Origin: Didymella arachidicola | Lineage: Eukaryota; Ascomycota; Dothideomycetes; Pleosporales; Didymellaceae | Length of the DNA: 64,000 nt | Direction: 5' to 3' | Assembly: GCA_016630955.3 (NCBI GenBank) | Contig: CM049991.1 | Span: forward strand, 1,938,387-2,002,386 | Shown here: positions 39,246 to 49,360 of the stretch, in pieces | How positions within the stretch are numbered: the first letter of the stretch is position 1 | How the letters are laid out: the number at the start of each line of letters is the position of its first letter | Translations under genes and position numbers: made by a program | Notes under the pieces: model-generated | The model's database searches: none | What the model saw: only the letters and a program-made list of their open reading frames with translations | Told to the model about the DNA's origin: nothing

Positions 39246-42200
39246 GGTTTGCTTCTGGTTCCCACGTGTTTTCCGAGTCCGGGTATCCTAACCACTTGAC
39301 TAGGTATTCGTTGTTTTCTTTGGTTTTTCGATGTTTGATTACTTTCTCGACTTCCCACTCGTCCTGGCCGTCTGCCTGGTAGTGAAAGTCTTTCTGGATT
39401 GGCGTTCTGGGGTCGGCTGGTTCCAACAGCGAGATGTGGAACACTGGATGGATCTTTGCGTCCTTAGGCAGCGCAAGTCGGTAGTTGACTGAGCTGATTT
39501 GTTGGGAAATGAAAAATGGTCCGACCTTGACTTTGTCCAGTTTTTTCGTTGGTCGCCGTGTGCGTAGGTTTTTCGTAAGGAGATACACTTTATCCCCCTC
39601 CTTTAGCAGAGGCGCCGTTTTTCGTTTCTTGTTAACATAAGAGATGCTTCGTGACTGGGCTTTGGCAATGTTGTCGAGCGATTTTCTGTGTACTTCCTTC
39701 AGTGCTTCGACTGAGTTGATCGCTGATTCCGTTTGAATGTTACTGTCCAATGCCCTGGTAAAAAGATTTGGGTGTCTTCCGTGGTTTGCGAAGAACGGCG
39801 TTACGCCCGTTGCTTCCGACAATTTGTTGTTGTACGCGATTTGTGCCATAGGTAGCAGTGAAACCCAGTTGTCTTGCTGCTGATTGCAGTAGATGCGGAG
39901 GTACGTCTCCATCGTTTGGTTCACTCGTTCCGTTTGGCCATCCGTCTGCGGATGATACGCGGTTGACAGTTTTTTCTTAGTACCAATAGCTGCTAACAGC
40001 GTGGTCCAATAGTTCGATGTAAACAACTTGTCTCTATCGCTGATGATTGATTCGGAAATGCCGTGGTGTCGAACAATCCTATCCAAGTACACTCGTGCGA
40101 GCTGCTCTGCAGTGTAGCTGTGGCGGAAAGGCACAAACTCAGCGGCTTTCGTGAATCGATCAACTACAACGAAGATTGAGTCGTAGGTGTATCCTGTTAC
40201 AGGATCTTTGGAGACAGGTAGCTGTGTAACGAAGTCCATCGTAATGTTCGTCCATGGTGCCGTTGGCGGCTCCATTGCCTGTGCTTCTCCATACTTGGCG
40301 TGCGTGCTGTGTTTGTTCTGCTGACAGCTTACGCAATTCTTGATGAACTTGGCGACCTTGTCGCGCATGTTCGGGAACTCGTAATGTCTCTTGATGAGTT
40401 CCATTGTTCTGGTGATACCGGGGTGTCCATGAAGCGGGTCATCGTGGTGACTGCTTATGACTTCTTCCTCCAGTTCCTCTGGTACCTGTGATGGTACATG
40501 ATGCTCTTGGCGTACTAGCATCATATTGTTGAGCTGCTGGGATGGTCCTAACGATCCGTCGCTATTAACGCCAAGAATCGCCGATTCGTTGATCGTCTTG
40601 GATCCTGCGAGGTCGTGTCGTCGGCTGAGTGCGTCGGCTCTACCGTTGTCCTTTCCTGGTGTATAGAGGATCTTGAACTTGTATTGTCCGAGGGTCTCGG
40701 ACCATCGTACTTGTCGTCTGTTCAATACCTTTGTTGTCGTGAAATGTACCAGGTTTTTGTGATCCGTGTAGATCGTAAGTTCCGAACAACTTTCAGCGTA
40801 GACTCGCCAATGTTCTAGGGCAGATACGATCGCGAGTAGTTCTTTGTCGTGTACGTCGTATCGTTCTTCGGGTCCTGAGAACTTGCGTGAGTAGTAGGCA
40901 ATCGGGTGCCATTGACCATCTCGTTCTTGTGTAATGCATGCTCCTAATGCCAAATCTGAGGCATCTGTTTCCATTCGCAGCGGCTCTCCGCTCCTGAATG
41001 TAACCAATGTGGGTGGATCTACACAAGCTTGCTTTAGTGTTTCGAAAGCTTTGTCCTGATCCTCGCCCCACTTGAAGGGTGTGTCCTTCCGCGTAAGTTT
41101 CGTAAGCGGCAAGGCCTTCGTGGAGTAATCCTTGATGAAGCGTCGGTTGAAGTTGACAAACCCAAGGAACTCTTGGATGTTCTTAACGGTTTTGGGTGTT
41201 GGCCAATCTTTTACAACCTGAATCTTTGCTTGGCTCATCTTGACTCCATATCGTCCCACTACAAACCCTAGGAATTCGACTTCCTCCTTGTGCCACTCGC
41301 ACTTCTCGGGTTTCAAGCGTAGGTGCGCTGCTCCTAGGCAGGCAAGCACTTGTCGTACGTGTTCGACATGCTCTTCTAGTGTTTTGCTGTACACTAGGAT
41401 GTCATCGAGGTACGCCACCACGGTAATGTCCAAGTGTGCCCTTAGCACGTTGTTGATTAGGGCTTGACATGTCGCTGGTGCGTTGGTGAGCCCGAACGGC
41501 ATGACCAAATACTCGTAATGACCATAACGGGTTCTAAACGCCGTCTTCCATTCTTCGCCCTCCTTCATGCGGATGAGGTTGTATGCTCCTCTTAGGTCTA
41601 ACGCAGTGAAGTACTGTGCTCCGGCTAACCGATCCTGAAGTTCGCTGATGTTCGGTAGCGGGTAACGATTTTTGATCGTGATATCGTTGAGCTTTCGGTA
41701 ATCGATGCAAGGTCGTAACTTGCCATCTTTCTTTGGTACGAATAGAACGGGAAATCCTGCTGGGGATTCTGATTCTCTGATGAATCCTTTGTCGAGGTTC
41801 TCCTTGAGGTAGTTGCGCAGCTCCTCAAGTTCCTTTTCTGACATCTGGTATATTGGCCCGAATGGGGGCTTCTTGCCTGGCTCGAGCTTAATCTCGTGGT
41901 CCCATTCTTGGTGCTGCGGTAGTGCTTTCGCAGTCTTCTCATCGCGGAAGAGGTCTATAAACTCTCTGTATTCATCCGGGATGTCAGGAGTTGTACTGTC
42001 CTCCTTAACCGTCGCTTTGTGATCCTGGGGCTGGTTGGTATCTGCGCGGTCGACCGCTCTAACTTGGCGCGTCTTGTTCGAAGAGATGTTGTTGATCTCC
42101 TTCTCATCCACCAGCTGCGTCGTGAGCTGCGCGGGTCGCTGTCCGGGTGTACCTGATCCGTGACACTTGAGCGTTATTCGCTGGTTCTTCCAGTCGATCC

Positions 42201-42693
42201 ATGGATTGTGCTCTCTCAACCAAGGAAGTCCTAATATGATATCGTGGGCGGCCGTTCCCAGAACATCTAGGTCTATCAATTCCTCGTGGTTGAATACTTT
42301 CAGACGTCGCTGTACCACTTCGTGGGTCACAGTCGACTCTCCTGGCATTGGTTCTCCGTTGGCTACTCGTAAAGGGTATGGTTCCTCCTTTCTTCGCTTC
42401 TGCAAGCCTGCTTGCGCGATAGCGGATTGAGACACGTAGTTACTTTGTGCTCCTGAGTCCAACAATGCCGTCATCCTGGTGCCTTCTAGCACGACAGGGA
42501 ATTTGATGAGGGACTGGGCCTCATTGGAATCCTGACGTCGATTCCGGTAGCCCTGGACTGTGTTGAGTGAAAGCTCTCGTCCAGGTCGTCCTTGGCGTCT
42601 GTTTGCCATATGTCTAAAAAAGACTCGTCCTGGGGCATAAAACCGCTCAGGCGTTTTAGTGTCTCGTGGTTCCTGCACTTCGGATGGAAACAC
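39115..42693 (-). CDS. pol: Pol polyprotein of Gypsy-2, intact, different chromodomain
   Basis: Same domain order and motifs as the Gypsy-1 Pol, including YLDDILVYSK and the integrase D-D-E core; roughly fifteen substitutions over the first ~1,100 residues. From the chromodomain on (EWEVEKVIKHRKTKENNEYL; WLGYPDSENTWEPEANLTNC) it diverges sharply and has a longer, basic tail ending DQRKNR. The frame is open throughout and would be reached from gag by the same -1 shift. Confidence 0.95.
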   Translation of the reverse strand: MFPSEVQEPRDTKTPERFYAPGRVFFRHMANRRQGRPGRELSLNTVQGYRNRRQDSNEAQSLIKFPVVLEGTRMTALLDSGAQSNYVSQSAIAQAGLQKRRKEEPYPLRVANGEPMPGESTVTHEVVQRRLKVFNHEELIDLDVLGTAAHDIILGLPWLREHNPWIDWKNQRITLKCHGSGTPGQRPAQLTTQLVDEKEINNISSNKTRQVRAVDRADTNQPQDHKATVKEDSTTPDIPDEYREFIDLFRDEKTAKALPQHQEWDHEIKLEPGKKPPFGPIYQMSEKELEELRNYLKENLDKGFIRESESPAGFPVLFVPKKDGKLRPCIDYRKLNDITIKNRYPLPNISELQDRLAGAQYFTALDLRGAYNLIRMKEGEEWKTAFRTRYGHYEYLVMPFGLTNAPATCQALINNVLRAHLDITVVAYLDDILVYSKTLEEHVEHVRQVLACLGAAHLRLKPEKCEWHKEEVEFLGFVVGRYGVKMSQAKIQVVKDWPTPKTVKNIQEFLGFVNFNRRFIKDYSTKALPLTKLTRKDTPFKWGEDQDKAFETLKQACVDPPTLVTFRSGEPLRMETDASDLALGACITQERDGQWHPIAYYSRKFSGPEERYDVHDKELLAIVSALEHWRVYAESCSELTIYTDHKNLVHFTTTKVLNRRQVRWSETLGQYKFKILYTPGKDNGRADALSRRHDLAGSKTINESAILGVNSDGSLGPSQQLNNMMLVRQEHHVPSQVPEELEEEVISSHHDDPLHGHPGITRTMELIKRHYEFPNMRDKVAKFIKNCVSCQQNKHSTHAKYGEAQAMEPPTAPWTNITMDFVTQLPVSKDPVTGYTYDSIFVVVDRFTKAAEFVPFRHSYTAEQLARVYLDRIVRHHGISESIISDRDKLFTSNYWTTLLAAIGTKKKLSTAYHPQTDGQTERVNQTMETYLRIYCNQQQDNWVSLLPMAQIAYNNKLSEATGVTPFFANHGRHPNLFTRALDSNIQTESAINSVEALKEVHRKSLDNIAKAQSRSISYVNKKRKTAPLLKEGDKVYLLTKNLRTRRPTKKLDKVKVGPFFISQQISSVNYRLALPKDAKIHPVFHISLLEPADPRTPIQKDFHYQADGQDEWEVEKVIKHRKTKENNEYLVKWLGYPDSENTWEPEANLTNCRQLLTQYRNSVASTAQDPQGFQQESQQRVGQTRDQRKNR

Positions 42694-44738
42694 TCAGCCC
42701 ATTCGTGGCCGTAGCACATTTCGTTTTGTACCATGTGCATGTTGAATATGTCTTCCACACATTCAATTCCTGGAAAGTGGAGATTCGTGCGCTTATCCCA
42801 CAAGTGTTCTGCGCAATACGTATCCATACATTCCCACCAGTATTCCTCGCAGCCCTCGGGCTTACTCGGAAACCATTCACTGTCCAGTTTGTACTGTCTG
42901 TGGTCTTCGCAGGCTTCGTGGTAGCACTGCGTAGGTGGTAGTCGAGAATGGTACGGGTTTCGAATATCCTGGAACAGCTTCGACGTATAGCTCGACGTTG
43001 GCAAAGCGGGCTGTCGGTCGAAGTCGGGTTCGTCTCGACTTCGAGCGTATAAGTTGTAGTCGTCCAGCTGTTGCTGAGTTGCAGAGTTGCTTTCTTTCCA
43101 ACGGATGAAGTCTTCCGTGTGCCATTCCTTGTTGGTTTTCTGTGCGTTGGCTACCTGTTGGTCGAATCTCTCAAGTGCTTCGGGGTCACCGAGCAAGTAC
43201 CGTCTTGACCGTTGAATATTTTCTTCCGTCATCCAATCACGGACAGACTCGACATCCTGTAGGCTTGGTGTCTGAATAGTGACGGAGGACGCTCCTCCCT
43301 TGTGCTCTGGGATGTTGTTGACGATGGTCAAGTTTATCGTTGGTGCTTTGGGTTCTCGGAAAGCAGGAGTCTGGGTGGATTGGTCGCGCGAGACCATCAT
43401 GTCCTGACTATGTTGCGCTCTGTCGCATACAATTAAACGTTTCCCTTCCTTTGAATAGTACTTGTCGTTGAGCCGGAAAAAGGAATCGTAGTATCGTTTG
43501 CCGACAATAATGTTGCCGTCCTTGGTATCGCACTCTACCACATGGTATCGGCGGGGATCGTTGTCGATCCATTCCATTTTAGGGTAGGGTGTTGGTGACC
43601 GGATTTGCTTGCTTGGAGCATCCTCATCGGACTCCTCGATGTAGTCATTGTCGAGTCCGGAAGTGGGGCCTTCCATGAGACGTCCCATCTCATTAGTAAC
43701 GACCTCCCACTCTTGGTCGCCGCTGTCGTCATGAGCCAGCATGTTCAGCTGTCTGGTCACTTTGTTCTTCATGCGACAGTCGCGGGCGTAGTGGCCTGTC
43801 TTGCCACAGCCGTAACAAGTCACTGAAGACTTATCACCGCGGTTATTACTACCCTTCTTTTTCTCATTCCATCGTTCAGGTCCTTTGTTGATGTTGGAGA
43901 GGTCCATTGCTGCAGGACCGTAGTATCCACTGTTCGTGTCGTTGTGGACACGGCGTCCCATGTTGGCTTGGTAAAGGCCACCACGTTGACCACGGCGGTA
44001 GTTGTTGTTGCGCCATTGGTTGCGTGGAGCCTGGGGTGGGCGAGTGACCTGAGTCACGACTCGCACACGAGGGTCCTCCCTTAATTCTTGTTGAAGGTCG
44101 TAGAGCTTGACGTCGATACTGATCGCTTCGTTTACTAGTGCGTCGAAGGTATCGGTAGCTGCGGCAGTCCGCATGAGCTCTTCCTTGACCTTGGGCTTAA
44201 GGCCTTGTTTGAACATGGTCATCAACGCAACGTCGTCCCAGCCGGTGAACGTAGCTACTTGCTGAAACTTGGCAGCGTAGTCGGCGGCGGACGCAGTTTG
44301 TCGGATGCGCTGAATCTCGCGTCGGGCGATGGTTGGTTCGTTGTGCACTCCAAATACTTGGCGAATCTGTTCCTTGAACAGATCGAAGTCTTCGATCCAT
44401 GGGTCGATGTCTGCTGAGTTGCTTGCTCCGTTGTGGTAACGGCGAATAAAGGGTTTGATCCAAGTGAACGCGCGATCCTTCATAAACGTACTCACAAAAG
44501 TGACACGTTTCTCCTCTGGGATGCGTTCTCCTTGGAACATGAAAAACAGATCGAACTTCATGAGCCAGTCTTCCAGCTTGTCGCGAGTGCCATCAAAGGC
44601 CTCGGGTTTAGCCACTGGGTAAACACTGGTAGGGGCAGGCGCCGCTGCCTCCTCGTCCATGTCGAGATCGTCATCAGCCGTACGGCGTGATGCGTTGGAG
44701 TTGCTTGGGGTAGCACGGGATCCTGAGGTAGTACTCAT
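42486..44738 (-). CDS. gag: Gag of Gypsy-2, intact
   Basis: Near-identical to the Gypsy-1 Gag, with knuckle CYGCGKTGHYARDC and the three C-x4-C-x2-H motifs (CYHEACEDH, CMDTYCAEH, CFHPKCRNH). The cysteines and histidines are conserved while neighbouring residues vary. ATG at 44738 (MSTTSGSRATPS); an in-frame TTG at 44753 lies upstream. Confidence 0.93.
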   Translation of the reverse strand: MSTTSGSRATPSNSNASRRTADDDLDMDEEAAAPAPTSVYPVAKPEAFDGTRDKLEDWLMKFDLFFMFQGERIPEEKRVTFVSTFMKDRAFTWIKPFIRRYHNGASNSADIDPWIEDFDLFKEQIRQVFGVHNEPTIARREIQRIRQTASAADYAAKFQQVATFTGWDDVALMTMFKQGLKPKVKEELMRTAAATDTFDALVNEAISIDVKLYDLQQELREDPRVRVVTQVTRPPQAPRNQWRNNNYRRGQRGGLYQANMGRRVHNDTNSGYYGPAAMDLSNINKGPERWNEKKKGSNNRGDKSSVTCYGCGKTGHYARDCRMKNKVTRQLNMLAHDDSGDQEWEVVTNEMGRLMEGPTSGLDNDYIEESDEDAPSKQIRSPTPYPKMEWIDNDPRRYHVVECDTKDGNIIVGKRYYDSFFRLNDKYYSKEGKRLIVCDRAQHSQDMMVSRDQSTQTPAFREPKAPTINLTIVNNIPEHKGGASSVTIQTPSLQDVESVRDWMTEENIQRSRRYLLGDPEALERFDQQVANAQKTNKEWHTEDFIRWKESNSATQQQLDDYNLYARSRDEPDFDRQPALPTSSYTSKLFQDIRNPYHSRLPPTQCYHEACEDHRQYKLDSEWFPSKPEGCEEYWWECMDTYCAEHLWDKRTNLHFPGIECVEDIFNMHMVQNEMCYGHEWAECFHPKCRNHETLKRLSGFMPQDESFLDIWQTDAKDDLDESFHSTQSRATGIDVRIPMRPSPSSNSLSC
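42615..42621 (-). promoter_or_regulatory. -1 ribosomal frameshift site (UUUUUUA) of Gypsy-2
   Basis: Same heptamer, frame and surroundings as at 31455-31461. Confidence 0.82.
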
Positions 44739-44755
44739 CTTGGGGGTGTTCAAAA

Positions 44756-45750
44756 TGTTGAAGTCGTACTTTAAGCAAAGCTCGTAAGCACTAATTCTAT
44801 TGGTTCTCGGGGATGAGTACGGTGACAGGAAGCCGAAGGGGTTGGTTGCAATAAGGTGTACAGATACGATCTGTCAGTCTTGAGAGCAGGGTAACGATGA
44901 GTAGTACAGAGTAGACTGTCTAGCTCGAAGGTTGGTTTTGAGATCCAAAGACAAACTTGATAACTTAGGTTGAACACGAACCATAAGGGTTGTGTTCCTA
45001 CGTACTTATATACTAAAGAGATATCCTATGCTCGACTTGCTCGACGTGAGCTTCGTGAGCGTCTGCTCGACTTGCTCGACGTGAGCTGCGTGAGCTGGGC
45101 ACGTGAGGGTCCACTTGCTCGAGTGCCAAGGCGTGAGCGAGGTCACGTGACCGTGGAACACCACGTCACAACCGTGCCGCACGGGGAGCCCCCGTAACCA
45201 TACTGCCCGAGTCCTTGTTGAAGTCGTACTTTAAGCAAAGCTCGTAAGCACTAATTCTATTGGTTCTCGGGGATGAGTACGGTGACAGGAAGCCGAAGGG
45301 GTTGGTTGCAATAAGGTGTACAGATACGATCTGTCAGTCTTGAGAGCAGGGTAACGATGAGTAGTACAGAGTAGACTGTCTAGCTCGAAGGTTGGGTTTG
45401 AGATCCAAAGACAAACTTGATAACTTAGGTTGAACACGAACCGTAAGGGTTGTGTTCCTACATACTATATACTTAAGGAGTGTAAGGGTGTTATGCGCGA
45501 TGCTCTGTCGCTCTGTGTGTTCTCTCGAGATCAGGAGAGCAAGGAGAGCAACGCTGCTTTCTTGTTCTCATGCCAAGGAGAGGTCGGAGAGAGCACCTCT
45601 TGTTGTGCTCTCTCGTGTTTACTCGCTTGGTGAGAGCGACCCCGGTTGCCCCGCGAGTTAAAGTGGGGCTAGGCTGCAACGGACCGTAACAGTCCTTTTC
45701 TTGAGCGCTGACAGCCTGTCAGCAATTGGCTGGTATAAGAGTTCGTAACA
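44756..45750 (-). repeat. 5' LTR of Gypsy-2 (U3 type D), interrupted by a solo LTR
   Basis: The R-U5 part (44756 to about 44999) matches the family. U3 continues to 45215, is interrupted by the solo LTR, and resumes at 45697-45750, ending GTTCGTAACA. Without the insertion it is about 514 bp. It contains an exact 22-bp direct repeat (45030-45051 and 45065-45086) with GCTC/GAGC inverted arms, and a 12-bp palindrome GGTCACGTGACC at 45141-45152. Confidence 0.82.
45216..45691 (-). repeat. Solo LTR (U3 type A) nested in the Gypsy-2 5' LTR, target duplication GTCCT
   Basis: 476 bp, the same type as the Gypsy-1 LTRs, flanked by GTCCT at 45211-45215 and 45692-45696. It is the youngest layer at this spot. 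Confidence 0.93.
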
Positions 45751-46020
45751 CCTACTTACAATTACTAGGCTAGAGTTTCTTTTACTTTCTAGGCTTTTCT
45801 AAGCCTATTACTACTAGTTATAATAAGATCTTATCTATTAGAAAGCTAGACTTATTAAAGTTATATATATCTTTATTTATAATACTATACTTTACCTTTA
45901 TTAACTAAATAAGTATAAACTAGAGCTAGATAACTACTAGGTCCTTATAGGTAGCTTACTAGTAATTATATAGGTAGGTCTATTACTTTTATAGCTTAAG
46001 TATATATTTTATAAAGTTAT
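45751..46020. repeat. RIP-degraded repeat fragment, probably pogo-2 family
   Basis: AT-rich and TpA-rich. The part at about 45,830-45,900 (gctagacttattaaagttat, actatacttta) lines up with the DETGF-coding region of pogo-2 (gcctgtctcgtcgaagttgt, gccatacttagc) after C-to-T and G-to-A changes. Confidence 0.55.
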
Positions 46021-46096
46021 TAACCTACATGGCAGGGAACCAACAGGTTGGGGTACCCGCACGGATCTCTTCTGCCCTGTTTCGTACTAGTCCCGG

Positions 46097-49050
46097 ATGG
46101 ACTCCATGACTACCCCTGCACTTACCCCTTTTAGCTATCTTGGCTCCGCAACCTCTGCTGCTGAGTTGGACCTCCGATTTCATGCAACTGCTACAACTGC
46201 GGGGCGTGGTGCTAAGTCTAGTCTATGTCTCGTACGTGGAGAATTTACACAGGAAATCCTGTCAATCCCAGCTACTGCACGTTGCAGTCTAGCCTTCCAG
46301 ATCCCCCTTCTACTATCGCTAAGGCAGGTGTCCAGGCAATTATACCAATACAGTCAAGTTTACTGACTGCTTGCTTCTAGTTAGAAGCGAGAGAAACGCT
46401 GAACATCATCTCCTACCTGCCACTATATGGCTACCTGTTTTGCACGGTTTGCAGGAGCGCCATTTCCCGCAAGGTACTCCTCAATCATCTCCAGCGACAT
46501 CACGGCATCAGCAGCGGCCTATCCACAACTATACTTCGCCAATACGAACATCTCTCCGTAGCGCAGGAAGACTTGGACATCGTTCCACTTCCCAATGACA
46601 GCCGTGTCTTGCCGTTCCTAGCGGCTCCTGTCCAGGGTTTCAGCTGCCCGCATTGCATCTGGCTTACGGTGAACTGGGGCGAACTTCGAAAGCATCTAAG
46701 TAAAACTCATAGTATAAGGAACATACTAGTTGACAGGAGGGACGTTTCATGCTTCCTGCAACAATGGGTCGCGCACAGAAAGACTGGACAATACTGGCGC
46801 GTGGACCGCACCAGGACGGACAGCGTTGAGTCTGTGGAAACAGATTGCGAGGAAGAGCCAGCAGATGAAGAAAGATTGATGCAGCTGGAAGAAGCTTGTC
46901 GCGACCCAGAAATAGCGGAGCTTCTCCGTATGGAAGATGAAGAGGAACGCCGGCTTGCCAATGAAGCAAACGAGAACGCATGTCTCCCAGACAAGTTAGA
47001 GCACGACGAGAACACGCACTGGCTTTGTGAGTGCGGGTGGCCACGCTGGTTCGCACGCAAGCCGCTTCATGTAATTGTCGCTACATCGCAGCTTCCCTCG
47101 AAAAAGCATGAAGCTCTCTACCTAGGACCATGGAACGGCTCTCAATAGAGCAGCTGCTCAGCTACAGAGACGAAGCTCTTGGTGCTCGTTGAGCTTGTGA
47201 GTCGCGTGCTAGACAGGTGCGAGGAGACCCTGTCATCTACACCGCGGGTTCTTCGCTGTTGGCTACGCAGCTGGGGCCCACATTATTGCCCTATCCCATT
47301 TGAGCAACCAAAGCGACAGGCTACGCAGAAAAAGTACCGCTCCTACTGTTACCGCTTCCTTTGCTATGTTTTCCGAGCGAGGCAGATTTGCTTTGCGCAG
47401 GGTGACGACGCGAAGGACATCTACGGCCTGACACTTACCGCATCCCAGGCAGAAATGGCGGATACTATCTGGGCGGCGCTGGACAATCTGTCGCCGAGTG
47501 AGGCAGAGAGAGCCCTGTCAAGTCCTTCGTCGCCACTGCCTCCTCCATCCTCTTCCATCCTCGAAACTATCTTCCAGCTGCTTGTTCTCTTCTGGTCAGA
47601 CACTTCGATAGACGGGGATGCAGGTGCCAAAGCACTCATTCATTTCTCCGGTGTGCTTGGGATCCACCCGTATAAGCTGACTCTCCGCACCGCGTATGAT
47701 TACACACCATATCTTTCCGCCTTAATCTGGGTAGGAAGATTAGTGATCCTCGAGTATGCGCTGCCGTCGCGAGCTTACAGTTCGTGGGACCCTCTTCTCC
47801 AGGCACGCACTACGCATCCAGATCAAGGGTCGAGGCTTCTTAGAGAGATTCGGCCAAGGTATCTCCAACGTGGTACCTTCGCGCCCCTCGGATATTTCAT
47901 TGAGCGCCTCCAACATGGCAGAGCTGTAGCAAAGCGGGAAGGTGGCAAAACAAACATCTCCTGGTCACCTGATGGCCAGATGCTCGAGGTGAACGGATCT
48001 CAGATCACTCTGACACAGCTGCGCTCTACAGTGCACTCTCTTCTGGATGCGATCAATCGGGAAGCTCGCGATCTAATGTTTCAGTGGTGGCCTGATGTCA
48101 ATTTGCGTGGGATCAAGGACAAGCTAACAAGCTATCGAGCGGGCTATTCATTTCTAGCGGAGCCTGAGAACAATCTGCAAATGAGCTTCAAGCATCTTTA
48201 CCGCCGAGCGTTCTTTCTTCAAGAAGGGAGGCTAGCACTGCAGGGCGCTGGACGCCAGCAAGCGGTGGCGTATCTCCAGAGACGTGGCGAGTTTATTCGA
48301 CTGATCTTTGCAGGTATCCACATGACGAGCGGCATGCCCGCTAGAGGGGAAGAGCTCCGCATTATACGCTGGGCAAATACCGTCGCTGTACAACGCAACA
48401 TTATAATACACAAGGGACACATCATGCTGGTTTTCACTTACAACAAAGTGTCCACAACAGCAAACCACTCGTTCTACATTATTCGGGTGCCTTGTCCTAT
48501 AGTAGAGCGAGCTCTGTTCCTATATCTTGCCTATATACGGCCTTTTACCGACTTCCTCCTCCGACAACTGAAACTCATTGATGCGCGAACAAAGACGAAT
48601 CTGCATCTCTTCACCCGAAGCAATCATCCCACTGGTTGCTTCAGCGCAGTAGACTGCTCGAAGAGCCTAGAGCTGGCTACGCCAGACTGCCCCATTCGAC
48701 TTCAGCTGTGTATCTATCGCCACATCGCGGTCGCCATTAGCAAGAAGCATATCCCAACACTGCTGGAGCCGTTCGACCCCAACATTCCAAAGGACCAGAA
48801 CGGCTTTCTTCATCTATTAGCCTTCCAGACAGGTCACACTCCATCGATTCATGCAAGCGCTTACGCTCTCGAGAGAGGCTATCCGGCGAGATTGCAGCCA
48901 GAGCTCATCGACCGCTATTTTGAGAACAGCCTGATTTGGCATCGGTTCCTGGAGATCGAGGACAGACCTATAGACAGAGAAGCAAATCCGGGCCCGTTAG
49001 ACCCACAGATACAGAAATTGATAATGTTAACGATGAAGCCGGCACATTAA
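46097..49050 (+). pseudogene. Telomere-array gene A: OrsD-like C2H2 plus recombinase-like domain, one nonsense codon
   Basis: Exon 1 probably runs 46097-46327 and exon 2 from 46381 (53-nt intron, TTCTAG acceptor, phase 0). Exon 2 opens with an OrsD-type finger (YLFCTVCRSAISRKVLLNHL then QRHH) and a second C2H2 (FSCPHCIWLTVNWGELRKHL then SKTH). The family block WLCECGWPRWFARKPLHVIV follows. At 47146-47148 TAG replaces a Trp codon that gene C keeps (TGG), and the same frame then continues to 49050. The C-terminal half has recombinase-like motifs: Arg at 48343 in TSGMPARGEELRIIRW, FTYNK, YRHIAVAIS with Arg at 48718, GH at 48832-48837 and Tyr at 48862. The stop is a G-to-A change (CpA-to-TpA on the other strand), typical of RIP. 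No helicase domain is present. Confidence 0.72.
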
Positions 49051-49360
49051 GCGGTAGACGTGGGTATGTTAGAAGAGGTATTTTTCGCACTGCATAGCGG
49101 AGACGGAAAGAAAGCAGAGGCAAAAGGGCCTGATAGGAGATTATTGACACGAAGCAAGCGTAGACTGAGCAGCGACCTTTGTAACGTCCTTCAGAACCAA
49201 AGCGTATCACATTCAGCTAGACTAAAGAGCGGGAGAGTCAGCATCAGCTGTACGAGCACTGGTCTTAGATACACAAAGATAAGAAAGGGTTAGAATTATA
49301 GGAATAGAAGGAAAGAAACGTGTGCTACGCAAGCAAAGCGTTTAGTAACCTCAGATAGCT
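49051..49360. other. Spacer between genes A and B
   Basis: About 310 bp with short Lys/Arg-rich frames that may be the remains of a basic C-terminal tail of gene A. Nothing else is recognised. Confidence 0.4.

Larger units (their letters stand above)
38050..45750 (-). mobile_element. Ty3/Gypsy chromovirus, mosaic copy (Gypsy-2), LTRs do not match
   Basis: Gag and Pol are nearly identical to Gypsy-1 except at the chromodomain and beyond. The left LTR (38050-38518, U3 type C) and the right LTR (44756-45750, U3 type D, itself interrupted) share R-U5 but have unrelated U3 regions. The bases next to the ends differ (atatc at 38045-38049, cctac at 45751-45755), so there is no target duplication. 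Normal reverse transcription copies one U3 to both ends, so this copy is best explained by recombination between two elements. Confidence 0.85.
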
